Source of the DNA: Acidobacteriota bacterium
GTDB lineage: Bacteria > Acidobacteriota > Terriglobia > Acidiferrales > UBA7541
NCBI GenBank assembly: GCA_021788095.1
Contig: JAJYLB010000006.1
Location: 1 to 64,000 of the forward strand
Direction of reading: 5' to 3'
Length of the DNA: 64,000 bases
Part shown: piece by piece, positions 14,387 through 23,938 of the stretch
Position numbering within the stretch: position 1 is the stretch's first letter
How the letters are laid out: each line of letters begins with the position of its first letter
The notes under the pieces: model-generated
Told to the model about the DNA's origin: nothing
The model's database searches: none
The model's input: the letters and a program-made list of their open reading frames with translations, nothing else
Position numbers and translations under genes: made by a program

Positions 14387-16355
14387 ACCGGACGCGGGGA
14401 CCTGGCCGAGTGAAAAGCCGGTGTGGGTCATCGGGGTGATCTGCATCGCCTTGGCGAGCGTGCTCGCCATCACCTATTACCGTTACGAGCGAGTGTGGAC
14501 GCCGCTCGAACGCTTATACCTGAAAACCTACGTTGCAACGCAAGCGGCCGCACCCTTGCGCGCGGACGGCTGGTACACGCTTCTTACGGTGCTCACACCC
14601 AAGGGTCGGGCGCTTGCGCTGGACCGCGACGTGGAGCCGTTCACAACCCAGCAAGGCGAGAGCACCTTTGCTCTGTCGGCACGAGCCTTGAAGCTGGGTT
14701 ATCGCCGGCTCGAATGGCAGCGGGCGCAATATCACAATGCCAAGCTGCATGGCTTTCTTGGCTATTGGATCTATCAGAATCGGACGCTTCTTGATTTGGC
14801 GAAACCGGGACTCTTGGGCGGCCTGATCGTGCTCGTCGTAGGCCTCGTTGCCGTGACCCCGAAAGAGAGGGCGCGCGTCAAGCAACGCAGGGAGGGGCGA
14901 AGGCTCAAAGGGCCGGAACTGGTGACGCCCGCCGTTTTCAACCGGCGCACGCGCTCGGATGGAATCGCCTTTGAACTGAGGCGGACCAGCCTGGACAGGC
15001 TGCTCGGAAGAACACCGTTCGTGCGCATCCCCCGCGATCTCGAAGCCAGCCAGTTCCTCGTCATGGGCGATTCCGGCAGTGCCAAGAGCTCCTTGGTCCG
15101 CCAAATCTTGCAGCACATCGAGCGGTGCGGAGACATCGCCATCGTCTACGACCCAGCGAAACCCGCCGATTACACGCCTTACTTCTTTAACGTAGCGCGC
15201 GGCGACCTGATCCTTAACCCCTTCGACAAGCGCATGCCCTACTGGACCCCAGGAGACGAATTGCGGCAGGGGGCGGACGCGCTCACGCTGGCCATGTCGC
15301 TCTTTCCCGATCGGTACAATGAACAGCCCTTCTTTGTGAAAGCCCCGCGAAAAATCTTTGCGTACTTGCTCGGATTCCATCCGACGCCGGAAGAACTGGT
15401 GTGGTGGATGTCGCACCCGGAAGAGATCCAGCGGCGAGTCGCGGGTACCGAATATGCGGCCATGATTAGCCCAGACTCGCCCGGGCAACGCGACGGCGTT
15501 GTTGGCTCGCTGAATCTGGTGGCCGACGCCTTCCGCGCGCTGCCCACCGAAGCCGAAACAACACGTCGCTGGAGCACGCTGGCGTGGGCGATGGACCCGT
15601 GCGGGTGGCTGTTCTTCAAATCGGCTCCCGACACACGCGAGCGCCTCGCCCCGCTCTTTAGCCTCTGGCTTGACATGCTTGTCCTTCGGGCCATGAATCG
15701 GGGCCCGAGCAAGCGTCGCATATGGTTCATCTTCGACGAGCTGGCCACCTTGCAGCGATTGCCGCAGCTGCACACGGCGATCACCGAGAACCGCAAGTCG
15801 AACAACCCGATTGTGCTTTGCTTCCAGGGGCGCAGCCAGATTGAAGCGCGCTACGGACGCGACGCGGAAGCCATGATGTCCCAGCCCGCGACCAAAATCT
15901 TCCTGTGCACCAGCGAGCCGCACGCGGCGAAATGGATCAGCGAGGCCATCGGGGAGCAAGAGATCGAGCGGATACGGGAGAGCCGGTCGAGCGGCCAATA
16001 CCCGCAATCGCGCAAATCGACGAGTTGGAGTCTCGAGCGCGAGATCGTTCCGCTCGTAATGCCGAGCGAGATCACAGGGCTGGAGAGGGGGCACGGGTAT
16101 CTGAAGTGCCGCAACCTTGTCGTCAGGTTGAGCCTGCCGAAGGTCGAGCTTCCCGTCCGAGGGCCTGCATACGTCGAGCGTCCGGCGCTCCCCGCGCCCA
16201 GGGCGAAGCCGAAGGCGGCGGCCGCGACAGGCGCAAACGCACCGACAAGCCAGGCACCGGGTGAACAAAAGCTGGCACAGAGCGAGTTGAAACAGGGCGC
16301 AGAGCAGAATATCCAGCGCCGGCCACTCGGCAAGGACCGGCAGGTTTTCGAATAG
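14364..16355 (+). CDS. Type IV secretion coupling protein (VirD4/TraD family)
   Basis: A 663-residue inner-membrane ATPase that presents the relaxosome to a conjugation pore. The ATG at 14364 gives MKQQWGREPD; earlier starts lie inside the mobC-like gene. Two N-terminal membrane segments are seen (VWVIGVICIALASVLAITYY and LLGGLIVLVVGLVAV). Walker A is at about residues 235-243 (GDSGSAKSS) and Walker B near 458 (RRIWFIFDELATL), followed by the Q-rich FQGRSQIEARYG typical of TraD. The C-terminal 90 residues are Pro/Ala/Lys-rich. A TraD/VirD4 identity is well supported. Confidence 0.92.
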   Translation: MKQQWGREPDAGTWPSEKPVWVIGVICIALASVLAITYYRYERVWTPLERLYLKTYVATQAAAPLRADGWYTLLTVLTPKGRALALDRDVEPFTTQQGESTFALSARALKLGYRRLEWQRAQYHNAKLHGFLGYWIYQNRTLLDLAKPGLLGGLIVLVVGLVAVTPKERARVKQRREGRRLKGPELVTPAVFNRRTRSDGIAFELRRTSLDRLLGRTPFVRIPRDLEASQFLVMGDSGSAKSSLVRQILQHIERCGDIAIVYDPAKPADYTPYFFNVARGDLILNPFDKRMPYWTPGDELRQGADALTLAMSLFPDRYNEQPFFVKAPRKIFAYLLGFHPTPEELVWWMSHPEEIQRRVAGTEYAAMISPDSPGQRDGVVGSLNLVADAFRALPTEAETTRRWSTLAWAMDPCGWLFFKSAPDTRERLAPLFSLWLDMLVLRAMNRGPSKRRIWFIFDELATLQRLPQLHTAITENRKSNNPIVLCFQGRSQIEARYGRDAEAMMSQPATKIFLCTSEPHAAKWISEAIGEQEIERIRESRSSGQYPQSRKSTSWSLEREIVPLVMPSEITGLERGHGYLKCRNLVVRLSLPKVELPVRGPAYVERPALPAPRAKPKAAAATGANAPTSQAPGEQKLAQSELKQGAEQNIQRRPLGKDRQVFE

Positions 16356-16361
16356 CGAGAC

Positions 16362-19133
16362 ATGCTGACGATCTCCAAACCGCTCAGTGCCGGCCAGGCC
16401 CAGACCTATCACCGCGAGGAATTTCAGGATGCGCGAAGCAACTACTACACCGAGGGTGACCGGATCACGGGGGAGTGGCACGGCAGGCTCGCGGAGCAGT
16501 GGAGATTGCAAGGCGGAGTTGAAGAGGAGCAGTTCCGCCGACTGAGCGAGGGGCAACACCCACTCACCGCCAAGCAATTGGTGCGTCATCAACCGGCGCG
16601 GGAATACGTAGACGAACACGGCGAGAAGGTGAAAACGATGGAGCACCGCGCCGGATGGGATGCAACTTTCTCGGCTCCCAAGAGCGTCTCGCTCACGGCG
16701 CTTGTCGGCGGCGACGACCGCGTGCGGCAAGCGCATCAGGAGAGCGTGAGCGTGGCGCTCGACGAGCTGGAACGCTACGTCCAGGCCCGGCTTGGCGGGA
16801 ATCTCCCGGCAGAGACAACGGCAAAGTGGATAGCGGCGAGATTCGAGCACGACAGCGCCAGGCCGGTGGAGGGGTACGCGGCCCCGCAATTGCACACGCA
16901 CGTGGTCTTTTTCAACCTCACGGAAACGGCGGACGACCAGGTTCGCCCCGTTCAACCACACGAGCTCTACAAAACGCAGCAGTATGCGACGGCCGTCTAT
17001 CGGTCGGAGTTGGCCCATCGGCTCAAAGAACTTGGCTACGAGATTGAGCGTGGGAGGAGCGGCCAGCCGGAGATCAAGGGCTACAGCAAGGAATATCTCG
17101 AAGCCTCCAGCCCCCGTCGCCGCCAGATCGAAGACCGTTTGGCGCAGGAGAACCAGCGAGGTGCGGCTGCCGCGCAGATCGCCGCCCACCAGACGCGGGA
17201 GGGGAAGCTCGAACTCTCGCACCGGGAGATGCAGGCACGCCATCGAGGGATGGCAGAGACCTTCGGGAATCAGCCCCACCGCGCGATCCGGGCAGCAAGG
17301 GAAAGAACGCGACAAATCGAGCCCGGCGTGAAGCAGGAAAGGGCGCGGTCAGCCGTGACCTTTTCGAGGGACAGAAATCTGGAGCGCGAAGCCGTGGTCG
17401 ATGAGCGAGACCTATTGCGCGATGCACTCAAGCGCTCCATGGGTGAGGCGACCCTTGGAGAAGTGAAGGCTGAGTTCGAACGGCGAGCACAGTCCAGAGA
17501 GTTCATCGAGCGAGCCAGCCACGGGGCTGCCCGCGCATTCACCACGAGAGAAATGATCGACTACGAGCGGGACACGATCCGCGTCATGCGGGAGGGCCAG
17601 AATAGACACAACGCCCTGGTGCGCGTCGAGACTTGGCGGGAAATTGATAAAGCGCACCCACGCCTGAGCGAGAACCAGCGGCGGGTCGTTCAACAAATCC
17701 TTTCGAGCGGCGATCAGGTGACGGCACTGGAAGGCGTAGCGGGCGCAGGAAAGACGACTTCGCTCGCCGCGATTCGCGAGGCCGCCGAGCGTGAGAGGTA
17801 CAAGGTCCAAGGCTTCGCGCCCACTTCGCGAGCAGCGCATAAGCTCGCCGAGGCTGGAATCGAGTCGAGCACGCTGCAACGGCACCTAACGCGAACCGAA
17901 GACCCTGTGGAAAGCCGCAAGCGGTTGTACGTCCTCGACGAATCGAGCCTTGCAAGCACGAACCAGATGAACCAGTTCCTCCACCGCTTGCGGGAGCAAG
18001 ACCGCGTATTGTTGGTAGGCGATACGCGCCAGCACCAGGCCGTCGAGGCCGGAACGCCCTACCAGCAGCTACAGGAAGCCGGAATCCAGACCGCCCGACT
18101 CGACGAGATCCTCCGGCAGAAGGACCCGGCCCTCAAGGAAGTCGTAGAGCATCTCTCGCGGGGCCAGGTGCGGGAGGCGATGGAGAAACTCGACGCGCAA
18201 GGCCGCGTGCATGAAATCGTGGGGCCGAGTGAGCGGCTGGCGGCAATCGCCCGAGACTATGCCGCGAGACCGGAAGGAACGCTTGTGGTCTCACCCGACA
18301 ACGAATCGCGCGCCAGGATCAACGAGGCGATCCGCCGGGAGATGCAAACTCGGGGCTTGGTTGACACGAGTGAATACAGGCAGCGAGTCCTTGTGGCGCG
18401 GCAGGAGATCACCGGAGCCGACCGGCAGTGGGCCGCGCAATACGAGCCTGGCGATGTGGTCCGGTACACGCGGGGAAGCAAGACGCATGGCATCGAGCCC
18501 GGAGAATACGCCCGCGTCGAACGAGCGGGTGAGCAGGAGAATCTGATCGCCGTCAAACGCGGGAACGGCGAGTTGGTCACCTACGATCCGCGCCGACTGC
18601 ACGGCGTAACCCTCTACCGCGAGACGGAGCGGACATTCAGCCAAGGTGACCGCGTGCAGTTCACGGCCCCGAATCGGGAGCACCGCGTTGCCAACCGCGA
18701 TCTGGGAACCTTAGAGATAATCGACGCGAGGGGCAATCTCGAAATACGCCTCGACTCGGGCCGCGCACTCGCCTTCAACATGAATGACAATCCGCATCTT
18801 GACCACGGATATGCGGTCACGAGCCACAGCAGCCAGGGTCAGACTGCCGACCGCGTGTTGATCCACGTGGACACCGCGCAGGCGGGAGAAAAGCTCATCA
18901 ACCAGCGGCTCGCCTACGTGGCCGTCTCCCGTGGCCGATACGATGCGCAGGTCTGTACCAACGACAAATCGCTCTTGACCGAGCAACTCTCGCGCGATGT
19001 GCCGCACCAATCCGCCATTGAGTCACGGCAGCGTCACACAATGGGCGCGCAGGAGGAGCCGAAGATCGAACGCGCCTCTTCCCGCCAACTGGCGGAACAA
19101 TCAGCGGAACACGGATTGAGTATGCGGCGCTGA
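16362..19133 (+). CDS. MobF-family relaxase-helicase (TrwC/TraI-like)
   Basis: This 923-residue conjugative relaxase nicks oriT, stays bound to the 5' end and unwinds the strand. The relaxase domain has MLTISKPLSAGQAQTYH, the YY pair in DARSNYYTEGD (candidate catalytic tyrosines), GWDATFSAPKSVSL, and the metal-binding histidines in PQLHTHVVFFN (about residue 178). The helicase domain has Walker A GVAGAGKTTS (about 458-467), VLDESSLAST, and the C-terminal GYAVTSHSSQGQTADRV and YVAVSRGRY motifs of RecD-like helicases. It lies 6 bases after the coupling-protein gene. Confidence 0.95.
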   Translation: MLTISKPLSAGQAQTYHREEFQDARSNYYTEGDRITGEWHGRLAEQWRLQGGVEEEQFRRLSEGQHPLTAKQLVRHQPAREYVDEHGEKVKTMEHRAGWDATFSAPKSVSLTALVGGDDRVRQAHQESVSVALDELERYVQARLGGNLPAETTAKWIAARFEHDSARPVEGYAAPQLHTHVVFFNLTETADDQVRPVQPHELYKTQQYATAVYRSELAHRLKELGYEIERGRSGQPEIKGYSKEYLEASSPRRRQIEDRLAQENQRGAAAAQIAAHQTREGKLELSHREMQARHRGMAETFGNQPHRAIRAARERTRQIEPGVKQERARSAVTFSRDRNLEREAVVDERDLLRDALKRSMGEATLGEVKAEFERRAQSREFIERASHGAARAFTTREMIDYERDTIRVMREGQNRHNALVRVETWREIDKAHPRLSENQRRVVQQILSSGDQVTALEGVAGAGKTTSLAAIREAAERERYKVQGFAPTSRAAHKLAEAGIESSTLQRHLTRTEDPVESRKRLYVLDESSLASTNQMNQFLHRLREQDRVLLVGDTRQHQAVEAGTPYQQLQEAGIQTARLDEILRQKDPALKEVVEHLSRGQVREAMEKLDAQGRVHEIVGPSERLAAIARDYAARPEGTLVVSPDNESRARINEAIRREMQTRGLVDTSEYRQRVLVARQEITGADRQWAAQYEPGDVVRYTRGSKTHGIEPGEYARVERAGEQENLIAVKRGNGELVTYDPRRLHGVTLYRETERTFSQGDRVQFTAPNREHRVANRDLGTLEIIDARGNLEIRLDSGRALAFNMNDNPHLDHGYAVTSHSSQGQTADRVLIHVDTAQAGEKLINQRLAYVAVSRGRYDAQVCTNDKSLLTEQLSRDVPHQSAIESRQRHTMGAQEEPKIERASSRQLAEQSAEHGLSMRR

Positions 19134-19222
19134 GCGTTCAATCACTTTGAATCGGCAGGTACAGACGGCCGGGAGAGAATTCAGCAGCGTGTATTTGTTG
19201 TTTTTCAAGGGGTTAAAACACT

Positions 19223-19246
19223 GAAGCCGACCGCGAGGTCGGCTTC
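19223..19246 (+). terminator. Strong hairpin after the relaxase gene
   Basis: GAAGCCGACC-GCGA-GGTCGGCTTC, a perfect 10-bp stem with a 4-base loop, about 90 bases past the relaxase stop. The U tract is weak (GCTTCCTG), so it may act with Rho or as a processing or stability element. Confidence 0.55.
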
Positions 19247-19346
19247 GCTTCCTGCCCACCGAGGGGCAGGGGGGATACACAAGGTATTATACTCCCTTGC
19301 CGATGGGTGTCAACGGCTTCATTCGGCTTTTGGTTAAGGAGATTTC

Positions 19347-19967
19347 GTGGCCAGGGTCAGCGTTTACATCGATGGATTCAATCTCTACTACGGTGCTTTG
19401 AAGGGAACACCGTACAAATGGCTAAATTTGGCTCGCCTTTGCCAGGCTCTCCTGCCGTCTGACGCCATTCAGGAGATCAAGTATTTCACCGCGAGGGTGA
19501 GCGCCAGACCGAGCAAGCCGACTTCGGCTCACGATCAAGGGTTGTACATTCGGGCGCTTCGGACAATCCCGAACCTGACGATCCAATACGGCCATTTCCT
19601 AACGCACACGGTCCCGATGTATCTGTCAGCGGTCACTCCCCCGCAAAGAGTCTGGGTTGAAAGAACGGAAGAGAAGGGCTCGGATGTCAATCTCGCCTCA
19701 CATCTCGTCAGGGACGCCTTCCGCAAGCAATTCGAAGTCGCGGTGCTCATATCGAACGATTCCGATCTCGCGGAGCCGGTGCGGATCGTTTCGCAGGAAC
19801 TCCGCATGCCGGTTGGGATTCTTAATCCCCACCAGCATCACAGCAAGGAGCTGCAACGGTACGCCACGTTCGTGAAGCGAATCCGGCAGGGCCACCTGCT
19901 TGCCAGCCAATTCCCGGCATCCCTCCAAGACGCCAAAGGGTCCTTTTCAAAACCGATTGCTTGGTAG
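19347..19967 (+). CDS. NYN-domain (PIN-like) ribonuclease
   Basis: A 206-residue NYN/LabA-type protein, a metal-dependent nuclease fold related to PIN domains. Acidic residues lie where the family has them: D in VSVYIDGFNLYYG, EKGSDVNLASHLVRDA and VLISNDSDLAEPV. The GTG at 19347 follows AAGGAGATTTC. It is the first cargo gene after the mobilization module and lies 200 bases before the TIR-like gene. The target RNA is unknown; a defence or toxin role is inferred from context. Confidence 0.85.
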   Translation: MARVSVYIDGFNLYYGALKGTPYKWLNLARLCQALLPSDAIQEIKYFTARVSARPSKPTSAHDQGLYIRALRTIPNLTIQYGHFLTHTVPMYLSAVTPPQRVWVERTEEKGSDVNLASHLVRDAFRKQFEVAVLISNDSDLAEPVRIVSQELRMPVGILNPHQHHSKELQRYATFVKRIRQGHLLASQFPASLQDAKGSFSKPIAW

Positions 19968-20167
19968 CCATGGGCCTGGGGCGAAGACGCCTGAAACTCC
20001 TCGCCCCGCCGAGCCCGTTCTCAAGGTTCAAGGTCCCGCCTCTGGGTTCGCCTGCTCGAGAAGGCGCACCCGTCTGAAGGTATCGACGGGCCCAACCGCT
20101 TGTCGCTGGGCCGCTGGGCCGCTCGCTCCTGGACGACCTGTGAGAAAATCGGACAGAGGAAGGCGCC

Positions 20168-21238
20168 ATGGACACGCTCGTGACACTGGGCGGTGAGTGC
20201 TTTGAAGCAGAGTTCAAACGCAAGATGCCCATGCAGGACCGGATTGGATTTTGCCGCGTTTTCTCACTACGCGACCTGAAGGAGAACCGGCCCGGGTTTC
20301 AGGTCTCCGTCTTCTGGCCTGACCGTGACGGGGCGACGGACCCTGAATTTGATTCCAAAGTAGAAGAGACCACTCTCAACGTGATCAGGCGCGCTTTTGA
20401 CGATGGGACCCTCAGCTTCGACATGCCCCACGACCCACAGCACTACCAAGACCTCGTCCCCAACGCGGAGACAGAACGGCCAGCGGCCAGCAGAGACAAC
20501 GTTCGCCGTTTCATAAGAGAAAAGGCCTTCTGGGTCGGGTTTCGGGTGAATCCCAAGGTGGGCAAGTACCTCGTGCAGTTCGACAGCCAGATTGATCTGG
20601 ATTACTTGCAGGTCGGCAGGGAGAGAATCCTCCAGGAGGTATGGCTATTGAGGGAACAGGGTTACCTTGCGAAGGATGAGAACTGGCCGGCCGGTGCCGG
20701 CCGCCCGACCGCAAAGCTCATCGACGAGTACGAGGTCGAGAGACGCGGCCAACAACGAGAATCGTTCCCGCGCGACCTCGGGCCAGAGGGGACAGGGAGT
20801 TCAGTGTTCGTTGTACACGGCCACGACGAAGGGATGAGGCAATCGGTGGCGAGGTTTTTGGAAAAGCTCCATCTGCAGCCGATCATCCTGCATGAGCAGC
20901 CTAGCTTGGGGAGAACGCTGATCGAGAAATTCGAGCGCCACTCAAACGTTCGATACGCCGTCGTCCTTCTCTCCCCCGATGATCTGGGAGCCTGCGCTTC
21001 GACTCCGAACGAGCTTAAGCCGAGGGCGCGCCAGAATGTCGTCTTGGAGCTGGGCTACTTCATTGGCAAACTGGGCCGCTCAAACGTTTGTGCTCTCCTC
21101 AAGGACGATGTGGAGCGACCCTCCGACCTAGTTGGCTTGGTTTATGTCCCCTATGAGGGAGACCAGGGGAACTGGAGGATCGGCCTCGCGAGGGAGATCA
21201 AGGCCGCCGGTATCCGTGTGGACATGAACCTTGTCTGA
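20168..21238 (+). CDS. TIR-like (CAP12/Pycsar-type) nucleotide-binding effector
   Basis: This 356-residue protein has a C-terminal TIR_like domain (about residues 215-350): SVFVVHGHDEGMRQSVARFL, QPIILHEQPSLGRTLIEKFE, VVLLSPDDLG, RARQNVVLELGYFIGKLGR. Relatives of this fold act as NADase effectors in anti-phage signalling (CBASS/Pycsar, TIR-STING). The N-terminal 200 residues are not recognised and may sense the trigger. There is no cyclase gene beside it, so it is not an obvious CBASS operon. The ATG at 20168 follows AGAGGAAGG. It is convergent with the first FRG gene. Confidence 0.82.
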   Translation: MDTLVTLGGECFEAEFKRKMPMQDRIGFCRVFSLRDLKENRPGFQVSVFWPDRDGATDPEFDSKVEETTLNVIRRAFDDGTLSFDMPHDPQHYQDLVPNAETERPAASRDNVRRFIREKAFWVGFRVNPKVGKYLVQFDSQIDLDYLQVGRERILQEVWLLREQGYLAKDENWPAGAGRPTAKLIDEYEVERRGQQRESFPRDLGPEGTGSSVFVVHGHDEGMRQSVARFLEKLHLQPIILHEQPSLGRTLIEKFERHSNVRYAVVLLSPDDLGACASTPNELKPRARQNVVLELGYFIGKLGRSNVCALLKDDVERPSDLVGLVYVPYEGDQGNWRIGLAREIKAAGIRVDMNLV

Positions 21239-21286
21239 ACCCGGATTCCCATTTCGGGCTGGCCTTCGGAATCTTCCGATCGTCGC

Positions 21287-22036
21287 CTATCGCTCATCAT
21301 CAAACTTGGTGTAGCGTCCTGATAGATAGGCGCAGAGACCGTCGAGATCAGGAAAGAGCGTGGCCGCGTTGGTGCCATGCATGTTAAGCTCGGCGCGTAG
21401 TGCGGGAAATGCTCCGACTGGAACGATGAGTTTCACAAGCCTATCCTTGTAGCGGGAATTCCGCTCCAGCGGAATGAAGTACTTGTTGTGCATCAGCTTG
21501 TGAACCGTAAAGACGCCTGACTGGGCAGCGATGCGCCGCGAAACTATTTTCGGACGAAAGATCAAAGTGCGCGACTTATTGTCGAGCGGACCCGCGCTCC
21601 CCGTGTCCAACCGGAAGTCATTCGTCTCGGCGCAGAGCGCCCATACGACTCCATCTTGCTCGCTCGTCTGGTCTCCTCTGCTTGCCGCGGAGTTCCATGT
21701 TGCAAACCACAAGGCTGCAAGGGAGCTGAAGGTCCAGTCCAGCAAGCGCGTCGGCAGCCCGTGATGTTGTGCCAGGGCCAAGAAGTCCCATTCGTCGCTT
21801 GGCTCGAATTCCCGAAAGGGCAAGCTCGTCCGCTTGAATTCTTCGAGCATCAGCCGCTCGATCTTCGCGATTTTCCCTCTGGGTTTTCTCCGGCCGAGCT
21901 TCGGGAGTAGCGGTTTGTCACAAGGCTGTCCGCGGAAGACGAGATCAGCCTTGTTGCCCCGCCTCACTTCCTCCTTCTTAATCTCATGAACGCGCTGGAC
22001 AAATTCAGTCACTCTACGGACCGTATTGTCTTGCAT
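21287..22036 (-). CDS. FRG-domain protein (copy 1)
   Basis: A protein of about 249 residues with the start at 22036 behind GGAGGGAACGG. The FRG domain is marked by DLVFRGQPCDKPLLPKLGR and the diagnostic FLALAQHHGLPTRLLDWT, followed by AALWFATWN. FRG proteins often sit in defence islands; their biochemical activity is not established. The C-terminus (TLFPDLDGLCAYLSGRY) matches the end of the second FRG protein (VLFPDLDGLARHIEWCQ), so the two are paralogues. It lies tail to tail with the TIR-like gene, 48 bases apart. Confidence 0.85.
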   Translation of the reverse strand: MQDNTVRRVTEFVQRVHEIKKEEVRRGNKADLVFRGQPCDKPLLPKLGRRKPRGKIAKIERLMLEEFKRTSLPFREFEPSDEWDFLALAQHHGLPTRLLDWTFSSLAALWFATWNSAASRGDQTSEQDGVVWALCAETNDFRLDTGSAGPLDNKSRTLIFRPKIVSRRIAAQSGVFTVHKLMHNKYFIPLERNSRYKDRLVKLIVPVGAFPALRAELNMHGTNAATLFPDLDGLCAYLSGRYTKFDDER

Positions 22037-22549
22037 GAATCCGTTCCCTCCGGACGAAGATGCGAAGGGCCAGGACCGCTTTGACAGCAAGCGGCAGGGA
22101 GTGCTCATCCGGCCAGAGCGAAGCTTCAGAATTCTTCCCGGCGGCCCTTGGCCCTGGCTCGCGCCATTCTACCAACCGGAGCAAATTCTCCCGCAATCAC
22201 GAGCTAGGCTGCGCCGATCCACATTCCGCGGGTAAACCCAATCAAGTTCTCTCCCCTCCTGTGCAGCATTATTGTCATTAGCAGCATCAGCACCACGGCC
22301 AGCACCGCCTGCGTCGCCCTGCCGCCGCTGGCCGTCCCCTTTCCTCCGTTTCTTCCTTCGTTTTTCTCCCCTCCTCCATCCCTCGGACTTCTTTGCGGCC
22401 TTGTCCCAGAACCGTGCTCCCCGTCAAGGGTCTCGCGATGAACTCCGGCTTCGCCTCCGCCCTGTGACTGGTCCGCTCGGTTCTTAAAGCGGGCCTCCAT
22501 TCCGAGGGATTTCGGAAAGAAAAAACTTTTTTGAATGGAGGAAACTGCA
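22037..22549. other. Long untranslated leader region before ardC
   Basis: A 513-base gap separates the FRG gene and ardC, which are divergent. The stretch 22240-22400 is strongly pyrimidine-rich on the + strand (CTCCCCTCC and CCTCCGTTTCTTCC). I see no gene and no clear -35/-10 pair. Early-expressed anti-restriction genes on plasmids can use single-strand hairpin promoters in such leaders; that is only a possibility here. Confidence 0.35.
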
Positions 22550-23485
22550 ATGAAAAACACCGACCGTCGTGACCTTTACACGTGCATCACCGCCCAGATC
22601 GTGGCATCCCTCGAAAAGGGCGTGCGTCCCTGGGTGAAACCTTGGAATGCCGAAGACGCCGCCGGCCGCATCACCCGCCCTCTTCGCCACAATGGCCAGC
22701 CATATAGCGGAATCAACGTGCTTTCGCTCTGGGCTTCGGCCCTTGCGCAGAATTTCGCGGCTCCCATCTGGATGACGTTCCGGCAGGCGCAGGAACTTGG
22801 CGCACATGTCCGCGCGGGCGAAAAGGGCTCTTTGGTCGTCTATGCCGACCGTTTCACGCGGACCGAGCGCAACGAGGAATCCGGCGAGGACATCGAGCGT
22901 GAAATTCCGTTCCTCAAGGCTTACACCGTGTTCAACGTCGAGCAGATCAACGGCCTGCCCGCAATCTACTACGCGAAGGCAGCGCCGGGACTCGTGCCCG
23001 AGGCCCGCATCGAACGTGCCGAGACGTTTTTCGCAGCCACTGGCGTGGACATCCGGCATGGCGGGCTGTCAGCGTTCTACAGCTTTACGAAGGATTATAT
23101 CCAGATGCCGCCGTTCGAAGCCTTCCGCGATGCCGAGGCCTATTACGGCACGCTGGCGCACGAAACGACCCACTGGACCGGGGCGAAGTCACGCCTCGCT
23201 CGCGATTTTGGCGGCCATCGCTTCGGCTCGAACGCTTACGCTATGGAAGAACTGGTAGCCGAACTCGGCGCGGCGTTTCTCTGTGCCGATCTCGAACTCT
23301 CCGCCGACCCACGCGAGGAAAACGCCTCCTACATCGCCAACTGGCTGGCGGTCCTCAAGAACGACAACAAGGCGATATTCACTGCCGCCGCCCACGCGCA
23401 GCGCGCCGCAGATTTCGTTCACAAATCCTGTGCTGCCAGGGCGTGTGCCTCGCCTGAGAAAGACGCCGTGCCAGCGCCGGGTTAA
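22550..23485 (+). CDS. ardC: ArdC-like anti-restriction protein (ssDNA-binding plus zincin)
   Basis: 311 residues from the ATG at 22550; the ATG 15 bases earlier lies within the ribosome site GGAGG. The N-terminal ArdC domain carries ITAQIVASLEKGVRPWVKPW, GQPYSGINVLSLW and WMTFRQAQELGAHVRAGEKG. The C-terminal metallopeptidase domain has the zinc motif TLAHETTHWTGAKSRL and the downstream Glu in YAMEELVAELGAAFLC. ArdC proteins protect incoming single-stranded conjugative DNA from host restriction, fitting a mobilizable island. The last 25 residues after FVHKSC look unlike the family and may be a shifted tail. Confidence 0.92.
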   Translation: MKNTDRRDLYTCITAQIVASLEKGVRPWVKPWNAEDAAGRITRPLRHNGQPYSGINVLSLWASALAQNFAAPIWMTFRQAQELGAHVRAGEKGSLVVYADRFTRTERNEESGEDIEREIPFLKAYTVFNVEQINGLPAIYYAKAAPGLVPEARIERAETFFAATGVDIRHGGLSAFYSFTKDYIQMPPFEAFRDAEAYYGTLAHETTHWTGAKSRLARDFGGHRFGSNAYAMEELVAELGAAFLCADLELSADPREENASYIANWLAVLKNDNKAIFTAAAHAQRAADFVHKSCAARACASPEKDAVPAPG

Positions 23486-23581
23486 ACGCCGGCACTGCTT
23501 CCTCGGAGGTAAACCCACGCTGGGGCGTCGCGTTCGTCGTATGCGGTGCAGTGATTCTCGTGAGCTCGCAGGAGACGGCAT

Positions 23582-23938
23582 TCACCATGCCCCGAAGAAC
23601 TTGAGAACGAGTGCCAGAAGGAAAGATGACCAGGCTATGGGGATAAGTGTTGCTAGCAAGCCCCTCCTCGTGGCTTCAGAAACGGCGATCACGCCACTCG
23701 CAATGAAGGAAACCAGCAGGAAGGCCAAACCAACTCTTAAGGTCTCGTGAAGAAAACCGTGTGGGTGTCCCAGGATTGCCCTGCGCCCAACAAACCAATC
23801 CAGTCCGACAACGACAGCTAGAATCGCCGCTGCCAGGATGCCTGCCCCTCTTGGCAACGGCGGCCAACCTGGACGCACTTCTTGGGAGATGAGGTACACT
23901 ACGGCGAGCCCGAGAAAGATCGTTACAAAAATATCCAT
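23582..23938 (-). CDS. Small hydrophobic membrane protein
   Basis: 118 residues from the ATG at 23938. Four hydrophobic stretches are visible: IFVTIFLGLAVVYLI, GILAAAILAVVVGLDWFV, VGLAFLLVSFIASGVIAV and ATLIPIAWSSFLLALVL. The family is not recognised. It is convergent with ardC and divergent from the kinase-TPR gene. Membrane proteins of this size in defence islands can be pore-forming effectors, but nothing in the sequence proves it. Confidence 0.6.
   Translation of the reverse strand: MDIFVTIFLGLAVVYLISQEVRPGWPPLPRGAGILAAAILAVVVGLDWFVGRRAILGHPHGFLHETLRVGLAFLLVSFIASGVIAVSEATRRGLLATLIPIAWSSFLLALVLKFFGAW

Noticed and set aside
14514-17315. Minus-strand frame of 933 codons opposite the coupling-protein and relaxase genes
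   Set aside because: It overlaps two certain genes over its length and has no domain or signal sequence; a GC-skew shadow.
20168-22036. Complete CBASS or Thoeris operon around the TIR-like gene
   Set aside because: No cyclase, no ThsA-like NADase and no further core genes are present; only the effector-type domain is supported.
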